Source of the DNA: Hyposmocoma kahamanoa
Lineage: Eukaryota > Arthropoda > Insecta > Lepidoptera > Cosmopterigidae
Assembly: GCF_003589595.1 (NCBI RefSeq)
Contig: NW_020653750.1
Coordinates: 8,276,506-8,340,505, forward strand
Length of the DNA: 64,000 nt
Direction of reading: 5' to 3'
Part shown: one piece after another, positions 22,545 through 34,240 of the stretch
Numbering within the stretch: position 1 is the stretch's first letter
Layout: each line of letters begins with the position of its first letter
Translations under genes and position numbers: made by a program
The notes under the pieces: generated by a model
What the model saw: only the letters and a program-made list of their open reading frames with translations
What the model was told of the DNA's origin: nothing
Databases searched by the model: none

Positions 22545-22790
22545 TATAAAAAAACCGACCTCATAAGTTCGTGGAATTCTATTTGTCAAGTTTTATTGAC
22601 AATCGGTTACCGGAAAGTGCCCGAAATCGGAATCCCTTGTTTGCCACCCTTAGAGGTGGAATATTTTCAGCAAATTTAAATGAGACTAACACTCATACTA
22701 ACAAAAAAGAATTATCGAAATCGGTTCACAAAGTAATCGCATAACATACAGATTTTTATGTTAGAACCAATTAGAAAATGACATTTACTC
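22545..22790 (+). repeat. RepC copy
   Basis: AAAAAACCGACCTCATAAGTTC, TGCCACCCTTAGAGGTGGAA, ATCGAAATCGGTTCACAAA and GTAATCGC are shared with 34241-34535 and 55525-55985, and inverted with 42345-42650. Confidence 0.65.
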
Positions 22791-23380
22791 GTATAACCCC
22801 TGAAACCAAAATCGTGTTACAATTTATTTTAGATGGACATCACATTTCATGTTTTTTGTTTTTTTTTTCTGTCATAATAGAATACTACAAACATATACTG
22901 CCACTACCTCATCCCACCCGTAGCGCTTATACGTAACGCGTGGCTAATCCACTCGCAACATTATTCGGACAACGTTGTGCGATGCATAAAACCGATGAAA
23001 TGTTTCATCAAAATGCAAAACAGCACAATTTTCCAGGCGGCCACGAGCGAAGGAAAGAACCGAGTTAACTGGACACTGAAAAACAGATAACTCTATTTGC
23101 ATAATTCGTTCACACTCCCATTGCGGGATAAGCTAATGCGAGTTGACGGGTTCACACGACAAATGAAAAATGGTCTGCTGTCAGCCTAAAACACAAACTC
23201 CGATTTAACTACATTAAAGACACCAATATATATATTTATTAGTAAGGATATTATTTTTATTTTGATAATATACGGGTAAGGTAAACAAGACAATAAAAGC
23301 TTAAATATTTTGGAGTTGAACCCCTTGGCTCGTGGGGTCTCAGTACCTTACCTTAGAAAATAAAAATATATAGAATATAG

Positions 23381-23634
23381 AAGCCGCGGTAGCTTAATGT
23401 TTTACCGCGTCTCAAGCAGAGACCGTGGGTTCGAATCTAATCCAAGCTCGCACTTCCGAGTTTCTCTGAACTAATTTTTTTTTTAAATTTACCATGACCT
23501 TTTCTGTAATAGAAAACATCGTGGTGAAACCTGCACGTCGAAGAGGGTTTACAACCCTCGGAAAACCTGTAAAGTCCCTAACCCGCATTGGATCAGGGTG
23601 GCGGACTACGGCCTAATAAAACTTGGTAAATAGA
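23381..23634 (+). mobile_element. tRNA-derived SINE, family 2
   Basis: Head GCCGCGGTAGCTTAATG with B-box GTGGGTTCGAATCTAATCC. The body has AAAACATCGTGGTGAAACCT, and the end is GGCGGACTACGGCCTAATAA. It matches a SINE type common in Lepidoptera; an inverted copy is at 58947-59212. Confidence 0.75.
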
Positions 23635-23635
23635 T

Positions 23636-24885
23636 GTAAACATAAACTTTTGAGAATGTTTTTTTTATATAAAAATGTTACAATTATTATTATTCTTAAT
23701 TTACGATGTATTTGTGCTTTAAATATAAATTTAAAAAACAGTAAAGTTGATATTCTATTTTTTACGATAATTATTTAAGAAACGAATTAGTTACTTAAAC
23801 AAGTATTTTAATTAAGAACGCAATACGACTGACGTTTTTATAAAGAGCGCGTCAATTCTCATGCTCTAGTTGCTGGGCATAATAGTAAAAACGACGTTTA
23901 ACTACCTGAGTACAGTATTTTCTTTTCAAAAGCTTTGGACGTCATGGCTTTATGTCGCCATGTCGTCGTAGCCGACGCCGCAGTCAGCCCGGTCCCGGCG
24001 CGGCGGCGTGGCAACCAACGACACCTGAGATACGTTTACACAAACGCTGTTTGCTCACTTTCGCCCATTCACCGCAGATGGCATACAGATAGCCTCTTTT
24101 CACTAGCGGAGATTAAATTGCTCCCCTATCTTTGAATGTCCAACGTACTTACACATTATTATGAGTAACAAAAGAGATCCAAGTGGTCTTGCGGTAATGA
24201 TACGAGTCTTTTGTATTAGTGTTGGTGGCGCCGACTGCCTTGTGTTTATGTCGAATCATTAATTTTTTCTGACCTTCCTAGAGATCACATTTTTGTATTC
24301 ACACCAAACTACATTAGATAATTTATAATAATTAAGTATAGTATGGTGTCATAATAATTAATAAGTAGAAACTTATCTCTTATTTTTGTACAACAATTGA
24401 CCTTTTTTTAAGCAATCACATTGTTCTGTACATTTTTTTACAAGACGCTTCTTTTAGTGAGTAAAAAGTTTCTTTTTTAAGTATTTTTTCACCATTTTTG
24501 AACCACCATATTAAATTTAACAGTTATTTATTGCCCTCTAGTTATTAAACAATAACTTTGATTCAATAACTACCAGATAAAGCAAAAACAAACAAGAATT
24601 AGAGATAAACTTTTGAGAAAAAATAGAATCGAAGCTGAAAGCCAGGATTTTTAAGAAAACACCTAAAATCTTCAATATCTCCGAAAGTACTCATTTTTGG
24701 ACAGGGCTCATGACTAAATTTGTTTTTAGAAGGAATGTATCGAGTTTCAGGTCACCCTGTATATCTTATATTATACCAATTCAAACCTTTTTATTTTACT
24801 TCCGAGGGAATGTTGAAATGCTTGGAATGGTGTGAAAGATTTTTGTTATTTAATGAACAATTTTCATAGAAAAAATGACAACTAC
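23636..24885. other. AT-rich intergenic stretch
   Basis: No gene recognised. 23960-24010 is locally GC-rich. GGTCACCCTGTATATC at about 24751-24766 resembles common insect transposon termini, but no partner end was found. Confidence 0.35.
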
Positions 24886-24889
24886 ATAG

Positions 24890-25006
24890 ACCTTGTCAAC
24901 TTACGTCTCAGGTACTAACTAAGAAGTAACTGCTATAGATAGGCGTGTCGCTTACTACTAGGCGCACGACTTGTTTATCCAGTCACTTGGTATCATAAAA
25001 CAAAAA
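24890..25006 (+). repeat. RepA fragment
   Basis: CCTTGTCAACTTACGTCTCAG, then after a deletion GATAGGCGTGTCGCTTACTA and CACTTGGTATCATAAAAC. Confidence 0.65.
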
Positions 25007-26440
25007 AATATGTACCTTTTTATACGATGAAAATAGAAATTCCACACAATATGTGTGTACTAGACATCCGTGATGAATTTGACCGGCGTAAAACCGGCAT
25101 GGCGAGAAATTGTTTTATTATAATGAAGTTACCTATTTCTTCGTTACTTACATATTTATGAATCACGTTTCAGTCTACGTACGTCCTATTCATCCTGGAT
25201 TTAATTAAGAACGTTTATTTAATTTCATTAAAAAAAAACTTAGTAACAATACCTATACACCATCTAAAGTACAACTTGAAAGATTGTAAAAAATTTGGAA
25301 AATTACATTCCATACAAAGGTTTATTTAAATAATGTTGTAGTGTTACGTGCTTTATCACTTAAAAATTTATGTCACGCCGATTTTACACCGATATCGTCG
25401 TCGAAAATCCATCAGACGTCGACTCTGGCGATTTTTGTGGAAATGGTGTTTTGGTTCTACTTTTTGCTTTATCATTCGTTCTTAAATTGAAACTGCCCTC
25501 GCCCTAATATAAAAGATTATCAGTACCTAGAAGCTTATAATTACCGCTGTTCCCATTCATTGTTATTGTACTTGCTGCTCGAGCTTATTAATGTTGAAAG
25601 CTCTTCAAAATCACAATCCTTTGTTTCGCTGTTACAAGACATCTAATTAGAAATTATCTGCGTTTGTTACATTTCAGAAAATCCTCTGTACTGCAGAGTA
25701 CCATGCGCTCTTTGTTGCACTAGCATTTTTAAAGAATCTTTTGCTCGAGTATTATGCGCCATAAGGTGTAGAAGTTAAAGGTTATTTTTTATAAGGAATG
25801 TGAGGAAAATGCTGACAATCGGTAAGAGCGGAGCGAGGAGCGCGCTAACGAGCCCCTCCCTCTCATTTTCATTTTATCGTCCCTCCCGCCTCTTCTATTT
25901 ACATCTTTTTCTCCGGCCACTCCGAAATTACAGATTAAGCAAAAAGTTAATGCTAGGAATAATAACGATTGGAATGTCTGCTTCAATTTAACCCTTGTGA
26001 GGTTGCGGTATTTGTTCATATATCGAAGCATTCATGTACGGTTAGATGTTGCACTCCCTATGTAACATCACTAGACCTGACCTAAATTGAAAATTCGAAT
26101 GTTTTTATTTAAGTTAGATCTGTCTAATGGATATGACTGTTTAAAATATATGTATAATGCCGACTTAATAGCGTACTCTCATCCTGATATTAGTATCGTA
26201 ATAATTATTCCTCATTTATTGTTCTGTTATTATGAAATGTATTGTGACTTGAATATATTTAGGTTAGCTGTCGCATCTACAAAGTTCCGTACGAATTGAT
26301 TGAGTAGTAAAATTTTTCGTCCTTCGGGACAAGCTAAGGCGTCTAATTGGCCATACTGCCAGATCTTAGATTATAGTTTTTCTTCAATAGTTTAATTTTC
26401 TGACATTTTTCGTGGGCAATCGTTGTATCTTTACCATTTA
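25007..26440. other. Intergenic stretch without recognised features
   Basis: Frames at 25789-26299 are short and low-complexity in part; none matches a family I know. Confidence 0.4.
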
Positions 26441-26658
26441 ACTGCCTCCGTGGCTAAACAGTTCCTATGCTGGACTGCAACGCAGAGTTCTCGGGTTCGA
26501 TTCCCGAGCCGAGGAAATGTTTGTATGGCCTACATTTATTTCTCTCGTGGTTTATGTGTAATTTGTGGTTGTGTATGTGTGTGTCCTTGGCACCCACGAT
26601 ACAGATTTCCCAAGTGCGGAGATATGAGTGAGTGCATTAATATTTTATTATTATTATT
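26441..26658 (+). mobile_element. tRNA-derived SINE, family 1
   Basis: ACTGCCTCCGTGGCTAAACA head, GGGTTCGATTCCCGAGCCGA, GTATGGCCTACATTTATTTC and a TTATT tail that runs straight into the microsatellite that follows. Confidence 0.85.
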
Positions 26659-26659
26659 G

Positions 26660-26704
<45 letters not shown>

Positions 26705-26715
26705 TNNNNNNNNNN

Positions 26716-26762
<47 letters not shown>

Positions 26763-26763
26763 A

Positions 26764-26813
<50 letters not shown>

Positions 26814-26827
26814 TGTTGTTGTTGTTG

Positions 26828-26863
<36 letters not shown>
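26659..26863 (+). repeat. Hexanucleotide microsatellite (TGTCGC)n with TTG and TTA runs; 10-bp gap
   Basis: More than 20 TGTCGC-type units, with a block of GCCGTC variants at about 26761-26795, then TTG units and TTA units. Ns at 26706-26715 mark an unresolved part. The array grew from the SINE tail. Apparent open frames over it are artefacts. Confidence 0.9.
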
Positions 26864-26864
<1 letters not shown>

Positions 26865-27175
26865 AACGGTTTATTTACCACACATACAACCGAACTTATA
26901 AACAATATTATCAGAACAACAACAGTGCCTGGAAGGAACAGATTCGGTTTAATCCTTGTGATAATGTGCCACGCGGTACTGATTTTCAGCCTAACCTTGT
27001 TGACTCATTGTTATTCTAACATAAACCAATTCAATTACACCACCGTCACGATAAACATCGAATATTCATTATTCCATGTGTTGAAATTATTCCAATAACA
27101 TTCAATACATTAATAAAATAAATTATATTACTACGTACTACTAATTTACATTTTATGATAAAAAAATAATAATAA

Positions 27176-27412
27176 TAATATGGCCTCCACTGAAATAATC
27201 CCAATTGTTTTGTCCGCAAATGAGTTAATTCCAGTCAGTCTTGCTAGCAGCTTGAGGCGGTTGAATTTCTGTGGCGTGTCGTTTCCAACACAAATGTAGA
27301 AGGCGGTCGGCTGTCGGAAGGCTGAGTCTCCCTGAAAGGCGGTACTCCCATTTAAAAATTCAAAATTAATCTTTTAGGACTTGGGAGAGGCGAAAGAGTC
27401 TAAAATAATAAT
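27176..27412 (+). pseudogene. R4/Dong-like LINE, 3' end
   Basis: Plus-strand ASTEIIPIVLSANELIPVSL and SLRRLNFCGVSF match the minus-strand translation of about 4655-4560. The 3' flank TTAAAAATTCAAAATTAATC and the ATAATAAT tail match 4440-4400. It is a second, shorter copy of that element. Confidence 0.7.
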
Positions 27413-27727
27413 ATTATTGTAACTAGACAATATTCTCAATTTCACTTACGCTCGCTCCCTGTCCGCTCTGTCTCTATACTAATAAGAAGAAAAAGAAACA
27501 CAGTTTATCTCACTTAAATTAAATTAACATTCTTCCCGTTTTACTCTTAAGACGTTGCCACATTACAAGAAGATACGTTACTTTTTGTCGCTCTATTAAT
27601 TCTCTTCACAGTGGCCATTTTGAAACTCCGAATTTATTGAATTGAAACCTTTTTCATATTGAACATAATTTATCAAGTTGGTGGTGGTCATGGTCATGAT
27701 CATAATTGATAATTGATCAGGTTGGAT

Positions 27728-27828
27728 ACTTGTGAAAGAATTCGTCCTTTACCTATTTCTGCAGCCAAACAGTAATGTCAGCATTACAGAGCTCCGGTTT
27801 TCCCATCACTTAGTATCATAAAAAAATG
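27728..27828 (+). repeat. RepA copy with large internal deletion
   Basis: ACTTGTGAAAGAATTCGTCC through CAGTAATGTCAGCATTAC, then directly CCCATCACTTAGTATCATAA. Confidence 0.65.
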
Positions 27829-27959
27829 GAAGAAAATAAAGTCTTGAAAAACTTTCAGAGACACGACCTTCAGCTATGAAGAAAACGATTTATTGAAGTT
27901 CTAGAATGGTAAAGTAGGCAATGGTATAAATATTTACTTGTTAGTTAGTATTTTACATG

Positions 27960-28490
27960 CGGCCTATAAGGCGAGATTTGAATTTTAGGAGGTAAGGTGT
28001 GGGGGAATGAAAATTAATTAGAATCAAATTATTTTATGCATATTAATGTTCTTAGAACAGGCGGAGAAAATTTTACACAGATCTGTCATTAACAAGCGAC
28101 CGATGGAGACTGACGAGGCAGCGGGCGGCACGGCGTATCGTTGAACCGCTAGACAATTTTCAAATTTTGGGATAAACGTGAATTTAATAATTATAGGGCT
28201 TCAGTTGAAAATTTAAATTTAGCAGGTGCTCTGTAGTACTTAAAGAGAAATGTCTTCATATAACAATCATGAACAAAGTTTGATATTTTATTCTTAAATA
28301 ATTCGTTTTAGACTTTCATTTAAGCCTATTTTCAGGATTTTATATTAAAAGGTGTAACAAATTAGCACATTGTTTAGACAATATCCTTAGGTGTCTCGTA
28401 TGTTTTTTTGTAAACCATTATTTAATAGTAAATACCGAAACCATTTGACCTAGAAAAGCAACTTTTCCAGCTTCTTCTCCGGTGACTTAA
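27960..28490 (+). mobile_element. RepB copy
   Basis: CCTATAAGGCGAGATTTGAATTTTAGGAGG start, GGGCTTCAGTTGAAAATTTAA, TTAGACAATATCCTTAGGTG and AATAGTAAATACC are shared with 18474-18895. Confidence 0.6.
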
Positions 28491-28825
28491 AATGGAAAAA
28501 TTTTGAAAGAGAAAAATTAACGTTTTCACGTGTAGTCGTAAATATCTATAATAATATAAACATGATATAATAAAGTAGAATGCACTCGTGCAAGCCAACC
28601 ATGTGCACATGTAATGAAATTGTAAACGTGTTAATTGGAATTCGTTAACGTCATTTGATGACTACATATGCTGGACAGCTGACTAACCGCAGGTCAAACC
28701 ACCGGCTGCTTGTTGTTATAAATTTGTTTATACAGGGTTTTTTTTAACATATGTATTAACAACCTTCCCGTCACACGTAACTTTCGATAAAACAATAAGT
28801 TTACCAAAAATAAACTTTTAAGAGT

Positions 28826-29112
28826 TCGTCTAGGGAAGTACTACCTTGCCAGAGAACCTTGGCTATTTCTGCCGCCAAGCAGTAATGTGTTCCGGTTTTG
28901 AAGTGTAAGGGTGTTGGTGAAATTACAAGTACATTGGACTTGTCAACTTATGTCTCAGGGTGACGGACGCAACCTGTCACCCTGAGTCATAAATTGATAA
29001 GTCCCATGTGCCTGTAATTTATTTAACTGCCAGCTCCTTTATCCTTTAAAACCGAAACGCAGTAATGCTCACATTACTGCTTGGCGGAAGAAATAGGTAA
29101 GGTGGCAGTACT
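28826..29112. repeat. Two RepA halves joined head to head
   Basis: A plus-strand RepA part runs to about 28968 (ACTTATGTCTCAGGGTGACG) and is followed at once by the same part inverted (GTCACCCTGAGTCATAAATT, on to 29112). The result is a large palindrome centred near 28970. Confidence 0.75.
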
Positions 29113-29114
29113 CC

Positions 29115-29200
29115 GACGCGAGAGCGACATAAAGCGCGATATCTTTATGCGAGAATAGCAGTATATCGCGCTTTATGTCGCTTTCGCTCAAGTCGCGCCC
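29115..29200. repeat. Hairpin, 19-bp perfect arms
   Basis: GCGACATAAAGCGCGATAT (29124-29142) and its exact reverse complement (29163-29181), with a 20-nt loop. Pairing extends about 5 bp outward with one mismatch. Confidence 0.75.
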
Positions 29201-29309
29201 TTTCGTGCTAGCCCTACTGGTCAGTTTCTTTACGCATATCAAAGGACTCAAATATGCAAATACGCAAGTAAACGGTCCACACTATGATCTTGTTTTTTTT
29301 TTAATATGA

Positions 29310-29510
29310 TATAAGTGAGTATTTCACTTCCATCTCACCAGATGGAAAGTGACGATGAAATCAAAAAGGTCCAAGTTATAACGTTCAGGGAACAAGTCTG
29401 CAGGCAGGGAATTCCAAATTCACCATATAAATGTGGAAGCGCAAGCTTCGTGCGAATCTTTGGAATATCCGGAACTAGGGGTGGAACCCAAGCCTACGCC
29501 TACACTTGCT
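29310..29510 (-). pseudogene. Jockey/CR1-group LINE 3' fragment
   Basis: Inverse of ACTTCCATCTCACCAGATGG, GTTCAGGGAACAAGTCTGCA and GAATTCCAAATTCACCATAT. Same C-terminal coding block and tail as 21255-21590, with deletions. Confidence 0.7.
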
Positions 29511-29511
29511 T

Positions 29512-29630
29512 ATGAACTTTCACAAGGAGCTCCCAATGCTCGGCTGCCCCATAACAAAACCTAGTAAGTGCTTTAAACAAAATTTTATAGGAGAGCCCAA
29601 AAACACAAATCAAGTTCGCCCTTAAATTTC
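29512..29630 (-). repeat. RepA 5' extension fragment
   Basis: GAACTTTCACAAGGAGCTCC and on to AGTTCGCCCTTA are the inverse of 20806-20925. It continues the RepA copy that stops at 29112, so 29113-29511 looks inserted. Confidence 0.65.
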
Positions 29631-29967
29631 TCACATATAGCTCTACTGCTCCTAAATGACCATGAGCGCGACCATGGCCTAAACTGTTTCATTAGAAAAG
29701 AACCGTGACGGGCAGTGGGACGAATAATGGGTTAATATTTAATTTATTAACACTAATGTTAAGTAAATTTGACGATAATTAACTGTAAATTCGACTCGTC
29801 TGCGGTCAGGCCTACTTACGCAGTTTAATCCAATTAGTTTTAGCACATTCATGATGTCCGAATTGGATAATACTAACTATGCAAAGTGCACTAACTAAAT
29901 GTATGGATATACGCTACTGGCATCATATTTTGCTATACATATATGGCTCAATGTATTTTTTCTGTAT

Positions 29968-30165
29968 AAAAAACTCATGGCCCCCGCACTAGGGAAACCC
30001 TTATCGCGGGTGCCATGGACACACACATAGACAACCACAAATTTCACCCAAAGTCACTAGAAAAATAAATATAGGCCATATAAATGTTTCTCCCGGCCCG
30101 GGAATTGAACCTGGGACCTTTGCATGGCAGTCCAAAATGGTAACCGTGCGACCAATGAGGTAGTA
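29968..30165 (-). mobile_element. tRNA-derived SINE, family 1
   Basis: Inverse copy: CACTAGGGAAACCCTTATCG, CACCCAAAGTCACTAGAAAA, CCCGGCCCGGGAATTGAACC, ending near CCAATGAGGTAGT. Confidence 0.8.
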
Positions 30166-30239
30166 CATAGCCTTTTGATTTTTTTTTAACCACAGCATAA
30201 TGAAATTGTGCCAATTGTGGGTGTGAGAAGAAAATTTTT

Positions 30240-30530
30240 TTTTAAATTATGATTTATTTTTCTACGTGATCTCCTTTTAACTCTATACACCTTGACCAGA
30301 GATGTACCAACTTCTTCAACCCACCAAAAAATATTTTTTGGTAAACTGAAAAATAAGCCTTGTTTCAGCTACCACTTCCTCATTTGATACAAATCGGTAA
30401 AAAATCAGATAAAATAGTCAAATGGGGCCAAATCTGGTGATTGCGAGAGATGCAATAGCTCGTATCATAATTCGACAATATTTGATGTTGAGAGATGTAA
30501 CACTCGAAATTCGGTTGTCTCCACCTTCAA
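30240..30530 (-). pseudogene. Mariner-type transposase, C-terminal relic
   Basis: Minus-strand broken frames give SQSPDLAPFDYF (about 30448-30413), which holds the region of the third catalytic Asp of mariner transposases. They also give KIFFGGLKKLVHLWSRCIEL with KGDHVEK and a stop (about 30335-30270), the usual mariner C-terminus (..RW.KCIE..GDYVE). Frameshifts separate the blocks and the N-terminal half was not found. Confidence 0.7.
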
Positions 30531-31970
30531 AAAATAATATCCACTTCACATAGATAAAAAACTTATTTTTTATCTACGCACATGTCATAAATCCACTGTG
30601 ATGTCTTCAAAATCCGCAACTTGAGCCTAGCTTATAGATAAACTGTTTTGTTAGAACAAATTTCTTATCTGTGAAAATTTTATTAATGCTTAGTATTAAC
30701 ATCGAATTCGATTTTAATATTACATTCAAATTTCGAACATCTCTGAAAAACAAAACAATTTGATTCGACCTAAATTCTAATATCAGTCGAGATGAAGTTT
30801 TATTCGAAATGAAATGTCAATTGCAAATAATTTTGACAAATCTCACACGTTACTTGATATCGAACGACATGATAGTTGGGGCCGACTCTAGTTTGTCTAT
30901 GAATAAAAAAAAACTACGGTTGCATGCCATGCGTGAGAAAAGTCTTTATTTGCCGCCATTTAGTTTGTTTTGTTGTTTATCTTTTTTTTGTTTAGTTGTG
31001 TATATTGGTTTATAATATGTGTACAGATAAAGCAGTGTATGTAACTGTACATAATTAGGCATTAAAACACTCGTGTGATGTTTTTAAACTCACATTCGTA
31101 TTTTAATGCCTGTCATTATGTAACGGTCACATAAACTACTATTATTTCCAATTTTTTTTTAATTCGCGATAATATTAAAAAGTAACGCCAGTCGCTTATT
31201 AAGGAGTTCTAAATTAGGAAATAAAAATAAATTCCTAAAAAAGTTTATATTTAACCTTAAGCTTATGTATTTATCAAACCGCCCTCGTAAATATCAACCA
31301 AAAATATATAGTTTGCACGTTACAGTTGATATAAAGTCAAATATGGTATGGTTACATATAATCGCTTCTATGCCGCGGTAATATAAGTTGAGCCTAAGTT
31401 TAAGTCAAGATTAATAACAACACTCCATCATAAGCCAATAGCTATAGGTGAAGACTGAAAATCAGCAACGCTGAGTCTTCATCCATTTTGTTCACAATAC
31501 TGTTATTTTCTTTGAATTGTTCGCTTAGAATTTGGTTTGTGTGTTTTGTAGATAAATAAGTGTCTTTTTATTTTATTTTTATTATTTATTGAAATTAAAT
31601 CCAAAATTCTTGAATTTCAATCTTGCACATTACACGGTAACAACCTGAGTTTAAACCAATGGTTTGCTCTTTAGGCGCTGTTCGAGGAGGTCCCTGATCG
31701 AACTGATGAACTTTTCTATGTAGTGTCCCGGAATGAATTCCGTTGTTATGGTACTCGTACTACAGTGTGGTTGCCTGGCACATTATTATTAGAATCGTAT
31801 CTACTCACCGGTGTCAATAACCTTTTATGAAGGGATATCAATGCCTCTACCACGAGTTTACTTCCACACTTGTCGCTAGCGACCCTGTAAATTACTTCAT
31901 AATTTTGTATGGCAAATTATACAACACCCCTAGCGGTCACAGGAAGAAACAACATTTTATGTCGCTAGCG
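30531..31970. other. AT-rich stretch with one small foldback at 31047-31123
   Basis: TACATAATTAGGCATTAAAA (31047 on) pairs imperfectly with TTTTAATGCCTGTCATTATG (31101 on). Otherwise nothing is recognised. Confidence 0.45.
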
Positions 31971-31973
31971 ATA

Positions 31974-32261
31974 AGAGCCTAGGCACACGGCGTATTTTAT
32001 ACGCGCTAATAACGCACATACACACACAAACAACGCGCGTATACACGCCGTAGACACGCTGTAAACGCGCGTATATATATATCGCGCATTTTGATAAGAG
32101 ATAGTTTTTGTTTGTTAATTTCAGTTAATTTTTGAAATTTAAGTGATTGCATGATATTCTATATAAGCTCCTTGCTTGCAACACGATATTTGTGCGCGTT
32201 TGAATCGAAACACTACACCGCGTCTGCGGCACGTATAAGATACGCCGTGTGCAAAGGCTCT
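31974..32261. mobile_element. MITE, ~30-bp terminal inverted repeats
   Basis: Left AGAGCCTAGGCACACGGCGT.. and right ..ACGCCGTGTGCAAAGGCTCT form inverted ends (27 of about 30 match). The 288-bp body has repeated ACGCGCGTATA motifs and no coding capacity. Confidence 0.75.
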
Positions 32262-32424
32262 AACTGTAATCTCATGGTAGACGCACAGGATAGTTTTGGT
32301 CATGTTTTATGTGTATATGCGCTAAGTGTATATACGGAGTATCTATTTACGTTTGTGAAAACCGGATTTGGATAACACTACTACCACCAACTGAAAGCTT
32401 TCATCATTCGGAGAGCACGTTAAA

Positions 32425-32545
32425 CAAGGCGAGTCCGCACTGCATTTTATTCACTACGGCGGCTGCGTAAAATTTCAAGTGTGACAATTAGAATTGCGGT
32501 GGCAAAACCGCACGGTTTTTTTTTCACAGTGCGGACACGCCCTTA
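32425..32545. mobile_element. Short MITE, ~17-bp inverted ends
   Basis: AAGGCGAGTCCGCACTG at the left and CAGTGCGGACACGCCCTT at the right. TTAA occurs near both ends, but the duplication is not exact. Confidence 0.55.
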
Positions 32546-32571
32546 AGCAATGAAGTACGCAAGAGATTTTA

Positions 32572-32865
32572 GTAGCAGTAGAGGTCCTTTCAAAGAGTTC
32601 GTCCAGGGAAGTACTGCCACCTTACCGATTTCTACCGCCAAGCAGTAATGTCAGCATCATTGTGTTCCGGTAAGGGTAAGATTCTGATGAAATTACAGGT
32701 ACATGGGATTTGTGATCTATGTCTCACGGTGACAGGTGCAGTGGCAGTGCCCCTCAGAGCCTTGTGATTGAAAGTTCTGAGTGGTACTGCAACTGATTGG
32801 ACAGGTGTGTCGCTTACTATCAGGCGCACGATTTGTTTGTCCTGTCACTTAGATATTATAAAAAA
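32572..32865 (+). repeat. RepA copy
   Basis: GTAGAGGTCCTTTCAAAGAG through GACAGGTGTGTCGCTTACTA to a poly-A-like end at 32866. Near full length. Confidence 0.75.
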
Positions 32866-33244
32866 AAGATAGGTAGCGTGGAACGGCAGTGGTCATAGGC
32901 TAAGTGGGTCATCCATCCAAAAATTCGGATAATGTACAAAACAAAATAATTTGATGAAAAGTACCAGAACTTCATTAAGGATTTTGTTAATGACAAGAAA
33001 GATTTTAATTTCTTCTACTTTGGTTTCAGCTGAAGCGTAGCCTTGTTTATGAAATAACAGTAAAAAAGTCTAAAATAGACCATTTATCTAAATTAAATTT
33101 ATTTACAAGATTAGAGTAACCATACGCACGCTGGTAATTTTTACAATAAGAAAATACACCATTGTGAAATTGTAATTGGTAGATAATTATTATTACATAC
33201 GTAGTAGATATTTGTCGTTAGTTATTTTTGTACTTTAAGTGACA

Positions 33245-33550
33245 CCTACAAATTAAAAATCATCTTCGTTACACAAAGTGTAGATTAGTATTTGTAATGT
33301 AGTGATAATTAATAATAATAGTAAATAATTACCGTCATGTGGAGTGTGGCGTCCACTGAAATAATCCTAATTGCTTTGTCCTACTTAGATGTTGGTACTA
33401 ACGTGAAACTTACAAATCAAAGGTCATCTTTGTTATTTTGTTATGGATAGTATTTATAATGTGGTGATAATTCATAATAAGAATAAACACCAACATGTGG
33501 GCTGCAGGCTTCACTAAAATTATCCCAATTGTTTTATCTGAAAATGCCAT
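33245..33550 (+). pseudogene. Imperfect tandem pair with R4/Dong-like LINE fragment
   Basis: Two units of about 140 bp (33245-33385 and 33408-33550) share ACAAATCAAAGGTCATCTT-type, ATTTGTAATGTAGTGATAAT-type and GTCCACTGAAATAATCC-type segments. The last segment codes the STEIIPIVLS piece of the LINE at 27176. Confidence 0.55.
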
Positions 33551-33807
33551 GGATTCTGCGTGTTTCATATGTCCACATTTTCTTGTAAACATCACAATTA
33601 GTCACGTTTCAGGTTCTTTTCTGGTGACAAATAAAATGTCAAAACTTTGTTGCGATTCGTCTTAGTAATACTATTTAGTTTCTTAGTCTGCTGTTGGTGT
33701 ATGTACATCCACCAGCATTTATCATTACATCTGTATGAAAAAGTCGTGATTTTGTAATCCTTTATTTAGTGTTGTAGAGGTCATCTTTTAAATAGTGCCG
33801 TGCTCCT

Positions 33808-33962
33808 GGTGGTATGTGACAGACCTGTCCATACCAATTGCAGTACCGCTTGGAACCAGTTGCACTGCGCCCGTCACCCTTAGACATAATTTGAAAAGTC
33901 TCACACGCCTGTAATTTCATCAATATCCTTAGTTAACCTTCGAAATTGCAACGCAGTAATCG
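33808..33962 (-). repeat. RepA copy, partial
   Basis: Inverse of the RepA middle: TGACAGACCTGTCCATACCA, CAGTTGCACTGCGCCCGTCA, GCCTGTAATTTCATCAATAT. Confidence 0.65.
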
Positions 33963-34240
33963 GCGTCGCGACCGGTGCCCAGCACCCACTAAGTTCCTGT
34001 GCCCGAGAGCGCCGTAAACCCTGAACCATAGAAAAATCTTTGCTTTATTATAATTTTAAACGTCCTAAACGATATCAACCAGAATATTACTACAGTATAA
34101 AGGGGTATAGATTGCCTCTTAAATGAATTCTTGGCATTATGAAGATGGCTGTTAAAACAGCCAATTTGTTTTTATTCGTCGTATTAATGTTTGTATAAAA
34201 ATTTTAAAGACAATTATAAATATTTTTCATGAAATAACTT

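Noticed and set aside
26423..27019. 198-residue frame over the SINE and microsatellite
   Set aside because: Leu/Ser runs come from TGTCGC and TTA repeats; no gene.
24740..28750. Transposon termini of the ATACAGGGTG type at about 24755 and 28733
   Set aside because: The motifs are short, and no matching opposite end was found for either.
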